This document shows positions 42,065 through 53,455 of a stretch of DNA of 64,000 bases, in pieces. Position numbers and translations under genes: made by a program. The stretch is from Locusta migratoria. Taxonomy: Eukaryota > Arthropoda > Insecta > Orthoptera > Acrididae. Numbering within the stretch: position 1 is the stretch's first letter; the number at the start of each line of letters is the position of its first letter. Below the pieces are notes generated by a model. That model worked only from the letters and a program-made list of their open reading frames with translations. It made no database searches and had not been told where the DNA came from. Location: NCBI GenBank assembly GCA_026315105.1, contig CM048745.1:541336758-541400757 (forward strand). Direction: 5' to 3'.

Positions 42065-42413
42065 TAGGTCTCTTTTCCATACTGTACTGTAATTTAAACA
42101 CAATTTTATGTCTTTGTAAATATTGGAGAACATTTTCTAATCCTGAAAGTGAATATCAAGTGCTAAAATATTGTGAACCATCATATTTACTGTAAATTTA
42201 CTATATGGCGTTGGCTTACATTTTTTTATGGTACCACAGGTACGGATGTGACATATTTCATTTAATATCTCTTTTAAATGATAGCCAAGTCTTTGACAAT
42301 ACTAGAGAAATGTATTTGAAATTTTTTCTCTACTACTACCCTTTGTTTTGTTGCCACACATAAAAATACAGGCCAAAACTTGGTCCAAAGTTACCCCGGT
42401 TTAAGCTACTGTA

Positions 42414-43012
42414 TTGTGCAATGAGGCTGGGAATTCCCAGTTTCTTTGGCCGTGCTTCTGCAGTTTGTTTAAACTCCATTGTTTTGTAACTGATAAAGTA
42501 GTAAGTCAACTTGTGATCTTGTGACAGCAGTGTCTCGCAGTTTTGCCGGACTTGTAAGACTGAATTTTCTGGTGCTGATTAGAGGCCTATAATTTTGTGG
42601 TCAGTAATAGTGCTGTTATTAAGCTACAGTGCTTTTATTTCATTAAAGTGCATAAGTGGTTGCGTAAAGCAAGTGATAGTGCGAAATCTCTAGACAATCT
42701 GCATGCTCCTCATGAATTTCCTGTCTCACCTACTTTAGCCTACCTGAAACTCCTGATTTACAAATTGAGCTTGTTGAATTGGACAATAATGCTATCTGTA
42801 CTTCTACCTCCGCACCCGAGATATCAGGTCCCGTTTTGCCAATTACTATTGAAATTAAATATCTTTTATTTCACGTTTTGTAAAATGTGTTATAAAGCCC
42901 CTCTCCAAGGCTGGCCAAAAGTACTACTTTTTCACCCCCTCCTCCAGACAATGACGCAACTTGTGTCCTGATCCTCCCCCCTCCTTCAGTGGGCACCTCT
43001 GTGATAGTGTTT
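42414..43012 (+). other. hAT body, N-terminal coding or leader zone
   Basis: Lies between the pogo and RTE insertions and belongs to the hAT element by position. A short frame at 42597-42971 has no recognised BED finger. Confidence 0.4.
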
Positions 43013-43241
43013 AGTTGTTGTTATTGTGGTCTTCAGTCCGGAGACTGGTTTGATGCAGCTCTTCACCCTACTCTATCGTGAGCAAGACTTTTCATCTCTT
43101 CATAAGACCTGCAACCTACATCCATTTGAATTCGCTTAACTGTATTCATATCTTGGTCTCCCTCTGTGATTTTTACCCCACACACTTCCCTCCAACGCTA
43201 AATTCATTAATGTCTAATAAGAATGTGTCCTACCAATCGAT

Positions 43242-43250
<9 letters not shown>

Positions 43251-43277
<27 letters not shown>
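43251..43277. repeat. Poly-T tract
   Basis: About 27 T inside the outer RTE copy. Confidence 0.95.
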
Positions 43278-43279
<2 letters not shown>

Positions 43280-44889
43280 TAAAGGTGTGCCAGAAACTCC
43301 TTTTCTCCCCAATTCTGTTCAGTACTTCTTCATTAGTTGTGTGATCCAACCACGTAATCTTCAGCATTCTGCTGTAGCACCACATTTCAAAAGGCTCTGC
43401 CCTCTTTCTGTCAACACTGTTTATCTTCCATGTTTCACTCCCACACAAGGCACCACTCCACGCAAATGCCTTCAGACAGGTCTACCTTACACTTAAATTA
43501 ACAATCGATGTTAACAAATTTCTCTTTTTGAAAAACGCTTGTCTTCCTATTGCCATTCTGCATTTTATGTCCTCAGTACTGCGACCATCATGTGTTATTT
43601 TACTGCCCAAGTAAAAAAACACATCTACCACCTTTATTGTTTCGTTACCTAATCTAATTCGTTCAGCATCACCTGCTTTTTCTTACACTGCACTCCATTA
43701 CACTTGTTTTGCCCTTGTTATTGTTGATCTTATATGCTCCTTTCAACACACTGTCCAGTCCGTTCAACTGCTCTTCCAGGTCCTTTGCTGTCTCTGACAG
43801 AATTACCTTGTCATCGACAAACTGTGATGTTTTTATTTCTTCACCCTGAACTTTAGTTCCTTCTCCAAATTTCTCCTTACTTTCTCTTATAGCTTGCTCA
43901 ATGTCCAAATGGAATAGCATTGGAGAAATTCTACAACCCTGTCTTACTCCCATCCCAATCTGTGCATCCCTTTCATGCCCTTCAATTCTGAGAACTGCTA
44001 TCTGATTTTTGTGCAAGTTGTCAATAACCATCTGTTCTCTATATTTTACTACTCCATATGAATTTTGAAGAGTGTATTCCAGTCAGCTTTGTCAATGGCT
44101 TTCTCCAAATCTACAAAAGCTAGAAATATAGGTTTCCCTTTCCTTAATCTATCTTCTAAGATAAGCCGTAAAGTGAGTGTTTCCTCCCATGTTCCTACAT
44201 TCCTGCTGAATCCAAACAGATCTTCCCCAAGGTCAGCGTGTACCAGCTTGTCCATCCTTCTGTAAATAATTTGTTTTAAAATTTGCAACCATGACTTATT
44301 AAACTGATGGTTACGTAATTTTCAAACCTATGTGCACCTGCTTTCTTTGGAATGGGGATTATTACATTTTTCTTAAAGTCTGAAGGCATGTCGCCTGTCT
44401 CGTACATCTTACACACCAGATGAAATAGTTTTGTCATGGCTGGTTCTCCCAGGGACTTTAGTAGTTCTGAGGAAATATCGTCTACTCCAGGGGCCTTTAA
44501 GTGCTCTGTAAAATTCTTCTCTCAATATAGTATCCCCTATTTCATATATTTCCTCTTCCCTTACTACAATATTGTCTGTAAGTTCATTTCCTTTGTAGAG
44601 CCCCTTTATATGCTTTTTCCGCCTTTCAGCTTTTCCGTCTTTGCTGGGAACTGGTTTCCCATCTAAGTTCTTTATATTCATACAATTGCTTTTTTCCAAA
44701 TGTCTCTTTTATTTTCTTGTAGGCAGTATCTATTTTACCCCTATTTATACATTCTTCTACAGACTTTCATTTACCTTCTAGCGACTCATGCTTAACTATT
44801 TTGCACTTCCTGGCAATCTCATTTCTTAGTCGTCTGTATTCCAATTTGCATGTTTCATTTACTGCATTTTCATATTTTCTCCTTTAGTA

Positions 44890-46194
44890 GGTGCAGACAG
44901 GTGTGAAAATTACAGAACCATCAGTTTGATAAGTCATGGTTGCAAAATTTTAACACGAATTATCTACAGGAGAATGGAAAAGCTAGTAGAAGTTGACCTC
45001 GGGGAAGATCAGTTTGGATTCAGAAGGAACGTAGGAACCCGGGAGGCAATACTCACTTTACGTCTTATCTTAGAAGTTAGATTAAGGAAAGGCAAACCTA
45101 CATTTTTAGCTTTTGTAGATTTGGAGAAAGCTTTTGACAATGTTGACTGGAATACACTCTTTCAAATTCTGAAGTCAGCAGGGGTAAAATATAGGGAAAG
45201 GAGAGTTATTTACAACTTGTACAAAAGCCAGACCACAGTTATTAGACTCGAAGGGCATGAAAGGAAATCATCAGTTGGGAAGGGAGTAAGACAGGGTTGT
45301 AGCCTTTCTCCGATGTTATTCAATTTGTACATTGAGCAGGCTGTGAAGGAAAGCAAGGAAAAATTTGGAATAGGGATTAAAGTTCAGGGGGAAGAAATAA
45401 AAACATTGCGTTTTGCTGATGACATTGTAATTCTATCAGAGACAGCAAAGGACCTGGAAGAGCAGTTGAATGGAATGGACAGTGTGTTGAAGAGAGTGTA
45501 TAAAATGAACATTAACAAGAGCAAAACAAAAATAATGGAATGCGGTCTTAGAAAATCAGGCAATGCTGAAGGAATTAGATTAGGTAACGAAACAATGAAG
45601 GTGGTAGATGAGTTTTGTTACTTGGGTAGTAAAATAACATGCGATGGTCGTAGTACAGAGGATACAAAATGCAGAATGGCAATGGGAAGAAAAGCATTTT
45701 TGAAAAAGAGAAACTTGCTAACATCGAATATTAATTTAAGTGTAAGGAAGTCTTTTCTGAAGGCATTTGTGTGGAGTGTTGCCTTGTACGGGAGTGAAAC
45801 ATGGACGATAAGCAGTGCGGACAGGAAGAGAATAGAGGCTTTTGAAATGTGGTGCTACAGAAGAATGCTGAAGATTAGGTGGGTAGATCGCATAACTAAT
45901 GAAGAGGTACTGAACAGAATTGGTGAGAAAAGGAATTTTTGGCATACCCTGACTAAAAGAAGGGATCGCTTGGTAGGACACATTCTTAGACATCGGGGAA
46001 TTGTAAATTTAGCATTGGAGGGAAGTGTGTGGGGTAAAAATCGCAGAGGGAGACCAAGAGACGCGTATAGTAAGCAGATTCAAATAGATGTGGGTTGTCG
46101 TTCTTATGAGGAGATGAAAAGGCTTGCTCAGGATAGAGTAGGGTGGAGAGCTGCATCAAACCAGTCTCTGGACTGAAGACCATAACAACAACAA
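44890..46194 (+). mobile_element. RTE-type LINE (inner copy), 5'-truncated
   Basis: 1305 bp flanked by the 9-base duplication CCTTTAGTA (44881-44889 and 46195-46203). Inserted antisense into another RTE copy of the same family. The 3' end is GAAGACCATAACAACAACAA, with a short (CAA)n tail and no poly(A). Confidence 0.95.
44926..46176 (+). CDS. RTE reverse transcriptase C-terminal part, open frame
   Basis: 416 residues without a stop: EDQFGFRRNVGTREAILTLR, FVDLEKAFDNVDW, GVRQGCSLSPMLFNLYIEQA, LRFADDIVILSE (intact catalytic FADD), then FCYLGSKITCDGRS, ALYGSETWTISSADRKRIEA and the C-terminal HILRHRGIVNLALEGSVWGK. The N-terminal endonuclease and first RT blocks are missing by truncation. An intact frame suggests a recent insertion. 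In this family the RT primes cDNA on nicked target DNA. Confidence 0.92.
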   Translation: MISHGCKILTRIIYRRMEKLVEVDLGEDQFGFRRNVGTREAILTLRLILEVRLRKGKPTFLAFVDLEKAFDNVDWNTLFQILKSAGVKYRERRVIYNLYKSQTTVIRLEGHERKSSVGKGVRQGCSLSPMLFNLYIEQAVKESKEKFGIGIKVQGEEIKTLRFADDIVILSETAKDLEEQLNGMDSVLKRVYKMNINKSKTKIMECGLRKSGNAEGIRLGNETMKVVDEFCYLGSKITCDGRSTEDTKCRMAMGRKAFLKKRNLLTSNINLSVRKSFLKAFVWSVALYGSETWTISSADRKRIEAFEMWCYRRMLKIRWVDRITNEEVLNRIGEKRNFWHTLTKRRDRLVGHILRHRGIVNLALEGSVWGKNRRGRPRDAYSKQIQIDVGCRSYEEMKRLAQDRVGWRAASNQSLD

Positions 46195-46330
46195 CCTTTA
46201 GTATTTCCAGTTACATCCAAGGATTGTTTGTAGGTCTTGCCTTTCTACCCTTTTTGTCCTCTGCTGCCTTCACTATTTCATCTCTCAATGCTACCCATTA
46301 ATCTTCTACTGTTATCCCCCCCCCCCCTCC

Positions 46331-46830
46331 GTTTCTATCAATTGTTGCCTAAAGCTCCTTCTGAAATTATTAAGAACTTGACGTTTCCTCAATTTATGCA
46401 AGTCTCATCTTGTTATTTTCCTACCTTTCTACAGTTTTTTTCTGTTTCAACCTATGATTCAGTGTTTTAACAGCGCATAAATCTGAAATTTTGAGGCACA
46501 CAAAGTCTTACAAACATATTAATGGAATTAAAACTGTTGCATCTACTTCCAATATATCTTCAGTGCTAAATAGGAATGCCGACGTTGGATACGTTGATTC
46601 CTCTTTGTAACAGTATCTTTTCTGATACAACATTCGCTTAGAAGCGTAATTGAATTGGTATTAAGAATGTGTTAGAGAAATCATTTTTAGAGTCCTTGTA
46701 TACTAAACTGAAACATCCAGGTACGTTTTTTTCGCTGTTAATGGATGAAACTAATGATCTGTTACTAAACAATGTGTATTAACAGTCATGTATTTTGATC
46801 CGAATTAAGGCCAAATTAAAGGTAGTTAAT
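46331..46830 (+). other. hAT body upstream of recognised transposase
   Basis: Contains broken coding of the hAT transposase from about 46460: RHTKSYKHINGIKTVAST and FFSLLMDETNDLLLNN, with stops. A C-run lies at 46316-46327 next to the RTE end. Confidence 0.55.
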
Positions 46831-47167
46831 TGACATGTTTGAAGTTTTATCGGCTACTGTACGCTGACACCTTATACAAGGCAAAGATGGATTCCTTAAA
46901 ATCTCAGAGCTTTAATCTCGATAATTACGTCGGTTTTACCTCGGACACAGCAAATGGTATGGTTGGAAAGCGTGATACAGTTTTTTTCGAAACTAAAAAG
47001 AGACTCTCCAAGTATAGCATGTATTAAATGTTCATGTCATATGATTCACCTTTGTGCTTCAAAAGCATGCTTAAAATCTCCAAGAAGTGTCGAGGATCTG
47101 CTTAGAAACTTAGGTTCTCATTTCAATAGAGTTTTGGAAGGAGAGAGACATTTAAAGAATTTCAAGT

Positions 47168-47199
<32 letters not shown>

Positions 47200-47424
47200 C
47201 TGCCGGAAATGCACAATAGTATATGTCTTCGTGCAGCTCGATGGTTGTCTGTCAAATCGTGTGTGGATTGGGTACTGGAACAGTACAGTGCACTTGATGC
47301 TTACCTGAGAAATGTTGTCATGGAAGATCCATCTTCAAGTACAGAACACATGCTTTCAACTACAGATAACGCATTTACTTTGGCATACTTGGAATTCATT
47401 TCGTATGTCTTAGGCACACTTATA
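46830..47424 (+). pseudogene. hAT transposase, N-terminal and catalytic part
   Basis: Two frames: 46830-47027 with GFTSDTANGMVGKRDTVFF (the first catalytic-Asp block) and 46954-47439 with SIACIKCSCHMIHLCASKAC, the CxxH block of hAT transposases, then SVEDLLRNLGSHF and ARWLSVKSCVDWVLEQYSAL. A poly-T tract (47169-47199) breaks the frame. Cut by the Tc1-like element at 47424. Confidence 0.85.
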
Positions 47425-48771
47425 ACTCCTGGCCATTAAAATTGCTACACCACGAAGATGAAGTGCTACAGACGCGAAATTTAACCGACAGGAAGAAGAT
47501 ACTGTGATATGCAAATGATTAGTTTTTCAGAGCATTTACACAAGGTTGGCGCCGGTGGCGACACCTACAACGAGCTGACGTGAGGAAAGTTTCCAACCGA
47601 TTTCTCATATACAAACAGGGGTTGACCAGCGTTGTCTGGTGAAACGTTGTTGTGATGCCTCAGGTAAGGAGGAGAAATGCATACCATCATGTTTCTGACT
47701 TTGATAAAGGTCGGATTCTAGCCTATCGCGAATGCGGTTTATCGTATTGTAACTTTGCTGATCGCGTTGGTCGCGATCCAATAACTGTTAGCAGAATATG
47801 GAATAGGTGGGTTCAGAAGGGCAATACGGAACGCCTTGCTGGATCCCAACGGCGTCGTATCACTAACAGTCGAGATGACAGGCATCTAATCCGTATGGCT
47901 GTAAAGGACCGTGCAGCCACGTCTCGATCCCTCAGTCAACAGATGGGGACGTTTGCAAGACAACAACCATCTTCACGAACAGTTTGACGACGTTTGCAGC
48001 AGCATGGACTATCAGCTCGGAGACCATGGCTGTGGTTACCCTTGACGCTGCATCACAGACAGGAGCGCCTGCGATGATGTACGCAACGACGAACCTGGGT
48101 GCACGAATGGCAAAACGTCATTTTTTCGGATGAATCCAGGTTCTGTTTACAGCACGATGATGGGCGCATCGATGTTTGGTGACATCGCGGTGAACGCACA
48201 TTAGAAACGTGTATTCGTCGTCGCCATACTGGCGTATCAGCCGGCGTGATGGTATGGGGTGCCATTGGTTACACGTCTCGGTCACCTCCTGTTCGCATCA
48301 AGGGCACTTTGAACAGTGGCCGTTACATTTCAGATGTGTTACGAGCCGTGGCTCTATCCTTCATTCGATCCCTAAAAAACCCTACATTTCAGCATGATCA
48401 TGCACGACTGTAGGTTGCAGGTCTTGCACGGGCCTTTCTGGATATGGAAAATGTTCGACTGCTGCCCTGGCCAGCACATTCTCCAGTTCACTCACCAATA
48501 GAAAACATCTGGTCAATGGTGGCCCAGCAATTGGCTCATCAGAGTATGCCAATCACTACGCCTGATGTGGTGTCGTGCTGAAGCTGTATGGGCATCTGTA
48601 CCTATACACTCCATCCACACTCTGTTTGACTCATTGCCCAGGCGTGTCTATGCACCCAAATTGCGTGAAAATGTAATGACATGTCAGTTCTAGTATAATA
48701 TATTTCTCCAATGAATACCCGTTTATCACCTGCATTTCTTCTTGGTGTAGCAATTTTAATGGCCAGTAGTG
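47425..48771 (+). mobile_element. Tc1-like DNA transposon (1.35 kb) inside the hAT transposase
   Basis: Inverted ends with the shared core GGCCATTAAAATTGCTACAC at both sides (left from 47431, right from 48763 in reverse), flanked by TA (47423-47424 and 48772-48773). The same family as the 20.87-22.16 kb copy. Confidence 0.92.
47655..48690 (+). pseudogene. Tc1-like transposase
   Basis: HTH part MMPQVRRRNAYHHVSDFDKG, DPITVSRIWNRWVQKGNTER, RHLIRMAVKDRAATSRSLSQ (frame 47652-47987). After a stop at 47988 the DDE part reads NVIFSDESRFCLQHDDG (first Asp), GVMVWGAIGY, TFQHDHARL (second Asp variant) and SPIENIWSMVAQQ (Glu). Stops and frameshifts separate the parts; the core Asp at the second position is kept as HDHA. 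Confidence 0.85.
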
Positions 48772-49620
48772 TAGATTGTAATACCTTTTGTCAAATTGAA
48801 GTCCCTCTCCTTCACTGTTTGAAGTCAGAAGTAGAAAAAATGCTGAAAGATCTGTGTTCTAATTTTATTAACTTTGATGTTATTAAGATAACTCCAATTT
48901 TACCATACAAATCTAAAGCACTTCGTTGGATTAGAGAAGATATGGTATTGTGGTATCGCTACAAAGGAACGTTTAATGGACCCAAAGCCAACACTGAAGT
49001 ACAACAACAGGACATAAATTATGTTTATAAAATGTGCTTGAATTTCTATGTGGAGCTTGTATCACAGATCGAAAGACTATTTGACTTCTCAGATCCCGTT
49101 TTTGAAATAGTTTCCATTGTGGAACCTAACGTTGCTCAGTCCTACACTGTTAAATGCTTGGTTCCTGTCTTAGAGGCTTCCTGTTCTTCAGATATCAATC
49201 AGCTGTCAGCAGCTGTGCTATGAATGGAAAAACTATGCTCTGCTGAAGCACGAGAAACTTGGATTAGATGTATCTAAACCTGCCAGTGTATATTGGAAGG
49301 AAGTTTTTGATATGAAATCTGGAGCTAAAACTCCAAATTTCCGAAATTTACAAAACGTAATCTACCTTCTTCTCTGCCTTCTTTTTCCAATGCCTCAGTG
49401 GAACGTATGTTTAGTACCATTAAAAACATGAAAACGGCTCATAGGAACAGACTGAAAACTGAAACAGCAGTAAAATTGATGGCTGCAAAATAGGAGATGA
49501 AGGCGAAGGACGACATGTTTCTTTCGAACCCATGAAAGAAATGATCAGAAGCAGTGTATGGCATCGCTCAGCTTCAGGAAACTCAGATTAGGTTAATTTA
49601 ATGTTTGATTTTTAGTTTTT
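48711..49620 (+). pseudogene. hAT transposase, C-terminal part
   Basis: After the Tc1-like insertion: NTFCQIEVPLLHCLKSEVEK and FYVELVSQIERLFDF (frame 48711-49223), then SVYWKEVFDMKSGAKTPNF and, in another frame, SLPSFSNASVERMFSTIKNM, the hATC dimerisation block, and HRNRLKTETAVKLMAAK. Frameshifts near 49220 and 49370. Confidence 0.85.
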
Positions 49621-49763
49621 CATGTAATTTTTCATCATTTTTATGGTATGTAAGTATTTTGCAACTATAGTTGCAACTGAGGGTATTTTGAAGTCAAATC
49701 GGGTAATTTGAGGACCCTGGGTTAGTAATTTCAGTGATAAGCATTGGCAACGCTGCTCATAAG

Positions 49764-50998
49764 TCATAATATTTAGGCTTTCACGGCCGTCGTTTTCATG
49801 ATTTAAACTTCCGGGCTAAATTGCTGTGCTCTTTCGCCCTGACGTTTCACCGATGAAACACGGAAATTAAGCCCGGAAGTTTTAATTCAGTAAACTGCTG
49901 ACATTTTATATGAAAAAGAATATTTTTGTTGGTGTCTCAATGAGAACAGCAGTGAATGTATTCATTTCATGACTGCTTCTGAGTTTGTTTTACACCAATT
50001 TTAGTTGTCCAAAGTTTCTCTCAAATCTGCATTAGAGTAGAAAATGACATGGAGACTCTCCAACATAAGAATTTTCACTTCAGTCATCACTGTACCGATT
50101 CTTGCCAGAATGCAAAAGTTGATGTTTGATTTATTCGTTTCATGTAACTAACGTTTAGCGAATGGTTTTCAAATTTGTCGGCATTTTGCTCAAAGCCCAC
50201 TGGTTAAGTTGACACCTCTATCTCTTTGTGCTGAACTAAACTGGCCAAACTGATAGCTTCGTGGGTTCCGCAGTCTCCGATTCAAAAAAGTTAGTGTTTT
50301 TTTGCAGAATATTCTGAATGTAGTACAGGTAGCGTTACCAGAAGTCCGCATATATGCGAACATGTCCGCTTTTTCGGCGTTTAATGTGGCGTCCGTAACC
50401 TCACCAATGTATATACTTTTACTTCGGTTATTGAATTTCATAATTTTGTATTTGTGTTTAAGCAATTCGTTATGTTTAAAAAACTAGATACTGATATGTA
50501 AAATGGAAAATATCGATATGTGTTATTCACAATCGCAGTTTCGTTCTGAGTATATACGTACATGGATGAAAAACCATTGAGGTAAGAATAAAGGGAGATC
50601 GGACCAGTCTAACAGTCAGGACACTTCCTCTGACAGCAGCGCTCCAAGCGGCCGGCCAGCTTCATTTCGAATACGACACCACAGCTATAGTCATAGGAAA
50701 AACGTCATACACATGACAATAAGATGGCAAAAGTAATCAGACTATTTCACAAGAAAGAAGAAACGAATCCCACAATTGTTGCTACAGTAAAACCACAAAC
50801 GGCAAGAATTTTCAAGACATTATCCCTTTAAGCAAATGTAATTACACTCAAAATCATACGTTCTTTTAAGAAAGACTGTAAAAATATGTGGAGTATTAGA
50901 TTCCATACCAAATTAACAAGCATAACTGCCTGTCAAACTACGAACAGATCATAATAAAAATTTATGTTTCTCTTATGTTTATATTCTACTTATTTTAC
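49764..50998. other. No gene recognised; short inverted repeat at 49800-49885
   Basis: AAACTTCCGGGCTAAATT near 49804 and its near reverse complement AATTAAGCCCGGAAGTTTT near 49863 can pair, with about 42 bases between. Probably an end fragment of a MITE. The 91-residue minus frame at 50465-50190 has no recognised domain. Confidence 0.5.
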
Positions 50999-51170
50999 CG
51001 AGCAAAGTGTCGCAGTGGTAACACACTGGACGCGCATTTGGGATGACGGTAGTTCAAATCTACTTCCGGCCATCCAGATTTAGGTTTTCCGCAATTTCCC
51101 TAAATCACTCCAGGCAAATGCTGGGATCATGCTGAAACAATCGGGTACTCTGCCGGTCATTCGCGTCATA
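50999..51170 (+). mobile_element. tRNA-derived SINE (family 3)
   Basis: Head with CGCAGTGGTAACACACTGG (A box) and AGTTCAAATCT (B box), followed by CCGGCCATCCAGATTTAGGT and TTTCCCTAAATCACTCC, a body also seen at 57608-57850. The tail is decayed. Confidence 0.75.
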
Positions 51171-51713
51171 CTTGCACGATACATTTCGACTGTGTGTTTC
51201 GCAGTCTTGATCAGCTGCTTCCTGAAACTGATCCCGTAGTTGAACGCGTCCGGTATTTATGCCCCTGCGATACAAGGCGCTCTGTTTGCTGTCCGCGCCG
51301 CGTTAAGTGCATGCCCGTGCTATGCGTCGACTGATAGGAGCGGCAGCACTATTTCCCTCTACACGCGGCTGTTCCGGCTGCTTAGCATGTGCTGTATGGC
51401 AGTTATCTGATGTTAAACTGCTTGTATGAAGCCCCGAATGTCCTACAGGTCTTTCTAAGCATCCTTCCTTCTTCATATTCCCATCATTTAAGTACAATTG
51501 TCGTCTAGGCGTGCAATTCCCGTGGCGCGCCCGTGCTATGCGCCGACCAATAGTAGCGTCGAAAGTGTTTCCTTCTAGCAGTGGCTGTTCGGACTACTGT
51601 GTGCGTACTGTATGGCAATTGTCTGAGGTTTAACTTCCTGTATGAAGTTGCGAATGTCCTCCAGGTTTTGTTAGGCATCTTTCCTTCTTCTTATTGTCAT
51701 CATTTAACTCCTC

Positions 51714-53254
51714 TTGTGGTCTAGGCGTTGTGTTCCGAAGGGTGTCGCCAAGAAAATGTTACCTCAAGGTCCGGTACCGCCAAGACTTTATGGACTCCCT
51801 AAGGTTCACAAAGATGGGGTGCCGTTACGCCCCATTGTCAGTAACATCAGAGCACCTACAAATTTGTTGGTCAAATACTTGACAGCAATATTAAGTCCTT
51901 ATGTGGCTAAATGCAATCATCACATCCGCAATTCCGTGGATTTTGTTAAACGCCTTGACAGCTTCAGGCTGGATGAGTCTGATATCATGGTGAGTTTTGA
52001 CGTCGTTTCGTTGTTTACGTGGGTACCCGTTCAAGAGTCACTAGATTGGATTGGTCAGAAGTTTGATGAGAAGACCACCGAACGTTTTAGGCATGTCTTC
52101 CCCACGTATTTTCTTTTCAGTGGCGAATACTACGAACAAACGGAGGAAGTCGCCATGGGTAGCGCACTCTCCCCTGTGCTCGCAAATTTGTACATCGAGA
52201 ATTTTGAGGAGGAAGCCCTAGCGTCATCTGAATGGAAACCTACTTGCTTTTCCGTTACGTGGACGACACTTTCGTCATCTGGCCACATGGTATGGTTAAA
52301 CTCCTTGACTTCCTTACACATCTGAACTCCATTCACCCCAACATCAAATTCACTATGGAGAATGAAACGGAGGGTAAATTGCCGTTCCTTGACGTCTTGG
52401 TCAAGAGAAGAGCTGATGGCATCCTGGATCATATTGTGTATCGGAAGACAACGCATACTGATCTGTATTTACACGCAGACAGCTGTTACCACCCCTCACA
52501 GAGGAATGGGATACTTACAACACTAGTACATAGGGCGCGAACTATCTCCGACGCAGAGAGTCTACCCCAGGAATTGGAACACCTGAGAACTGTATTCCGA
52601 AAAAATGGGTACTCAGAGTGGCAGATTCAGCGGGCTCTCCGCCCAACCACTACAGCACAACCTGTGGAAACGGATGAAAACACGAGGGAGGAGGTACGCA
52701 CTGCGTTTATTCCCTATACCTGCGCACTCTCGGGGAAGGTCGCCTACATTTTGAAGAAACACCAGGTTGGAACTGTCTTTTGTGCGCCGAATAAAATTCG
52801 TGCACTGGTGGGGAGCGTCAAAGATGATCTCGGTTTGAGGAAGACTGGCGTGTACCAGATTCCGTGTCAGTGTGGCAAGTCATATATTGGACAGATGATG
52901 CGTACCGTGGAGGATCGATGACTTGAACACCAGAGGCACATGCGATTGATGTATCCGAGCATGTCTGCGGTCGCAGAACGTTCTTTGTCTGAGAATCACG
53001 CGATGGAGTATGAACGCACAAGGATTTTGGTACAGACGTCGAGATATTGGGATTGCGTCGTTAGAGACGCCATTGAAATTCGCACTAGTGACCACCTCAT
53101 AAACCGTGACTGTGGCTATAATCTTAGCAAAGCTTGGGAACCAGCGATTGGGTTAATTACGAGTAAATCTAGCAAACGTAACATAGTGACGACCACGGCG
53201 GACAGAGCCCTGTCATCGACGTCATCTCAGACGCCGTCGCAATCGGCTCCATAG
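51714..53254 (+). pseudogene. Penelope RT and GIY-YIG endonuclease, third family
   Basis: First frame (51714-52325): GPVPPRLYGLPKVHKDGVPL, RPIVSNIRAPTNLLVKYL, VSFDVVSLFTWVPVQESL, MGSALSPVLANLYIENF. A frameshift near 52235 leads to the second frame (to 52921) with LLFRYVDDTFVIWPHG (catalytic Asp pair), LPFLDVLV, KTTHTDLYLHADS, and the endonuclease start GVYQIPCQCGKSYIGQ. A TGA at 52919 then continues with LEHQRHMRL and NHAMEYERTRIL. Two lesions only, so it is relatively young. N-terminus partly absent. Confidence 0.9.
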
Positions 53255-53404
53255 CACGATGGCGGCGCGGGGCGCGGACCACGGAGGGGTCGCTCCGCGG
53301 GCCGAGGGTATTTAAATCGCCCGCTACCGGGCCAGAACCCAGTTCCCTCCGAGCCGCTTCAGCCTGCGTATCTCGGAGCCGACGCGTTTCCAGGAGCTCA
53401 GTCC

Positions 53405-53455
53405 GTCAGTTCACCTGATGATGGCGACATGTATGGTCGCCGAAATATTGTGCCC
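53405..53455 (+). ncRNA. Hammerhead-ribozyme-like motif, third Penelope family
   Basis: CTGATGA at 53415-53421, one T, stem II GGCGAC/GTCGCC (6 perfect pairs), GAA then self-complementary ATAT and T at 53449. CAC just before CTGATGA can pair with GTG just after the predicted cleavage base, and CAGT (53407-53410) with ACTG (53461-53464), giving a stem I with an internal loop. Confidence 0.65.

Larger units (their letters stand above)
39606..42413 (+). mobile_element. pogo/Tigger-like DNA transposon inside the hAT element
   Basis: Inverted ends TACCGTAAGCTGGGGTTACTTTGG (left, split here at 24 bases: TACCGTAAGCTGG, GGTTACTTTGG) and TACAGTAGCTTAAACCGGGG (right, reverse complement), both beginning at TA, the pogo target. 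A Harbinger-like MITE (39716-40645) interrupts it. The transposase is on plus from about 41005 to 42064. Confidence 0.85.
43013..46330 (-). mobile_element. RTE-type LINE (outer copy) inside the hAT element
   Basis: Minus strand, 3' end near 43013 (GAAGACCACAATAACAACAA on minus). Coding blocks from 46320 down: ALRDEIVKAAEDKKGRKAR (46210-46310), then after the inner insertion KGLYKGNELTDNIVVREEEI, RRMDKLVHADLGEDLFGFSR, GVRQGCRISPMLFHLDIEQ, and SQFVDDKVILSE, where the RT box is F-V-D-D. Frames are broken. The inner RTE copy sits at 44890-46194. The 5' end is uncertain, somewhere between 46320 and 46450. Confidence 0.85.
39429..49755 (+). mobile_element. hAT-family DNA transposon (10.3 kb with nested insertions)
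   Basis: Ends CAGTGTTGCCAATTGAAAGG (left) and the reverse complement CAGCGTTGCCAATGCTTATC (right), flanked by the 8-bp duplication CTCATAAG at 39421-39428 and 49756-49763. Near both ends are related phrases with GGGTAATTTGA and GGGTATTTT. Its transposase runs on plus from about 46460 to 49500. Without the pogo (39606-42413), RTE (43013-46330) and Tc1-like (47425-48771) insertions it would be about 2.9 kb. Confidence 0.93.

Noticed and set aside
44049..46330. A twin-primed (5'-inverted) single LINE insertion
   Set aside because: Both the plus and the minus copy have their own 3' ends, and the plus copy has its own 9-bp duplication inside the other copy, so they are two insertions.
50190..50465. 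A 91-residue protein on minus
   Set aside because: No domain, no splice or context support; left unassigned.
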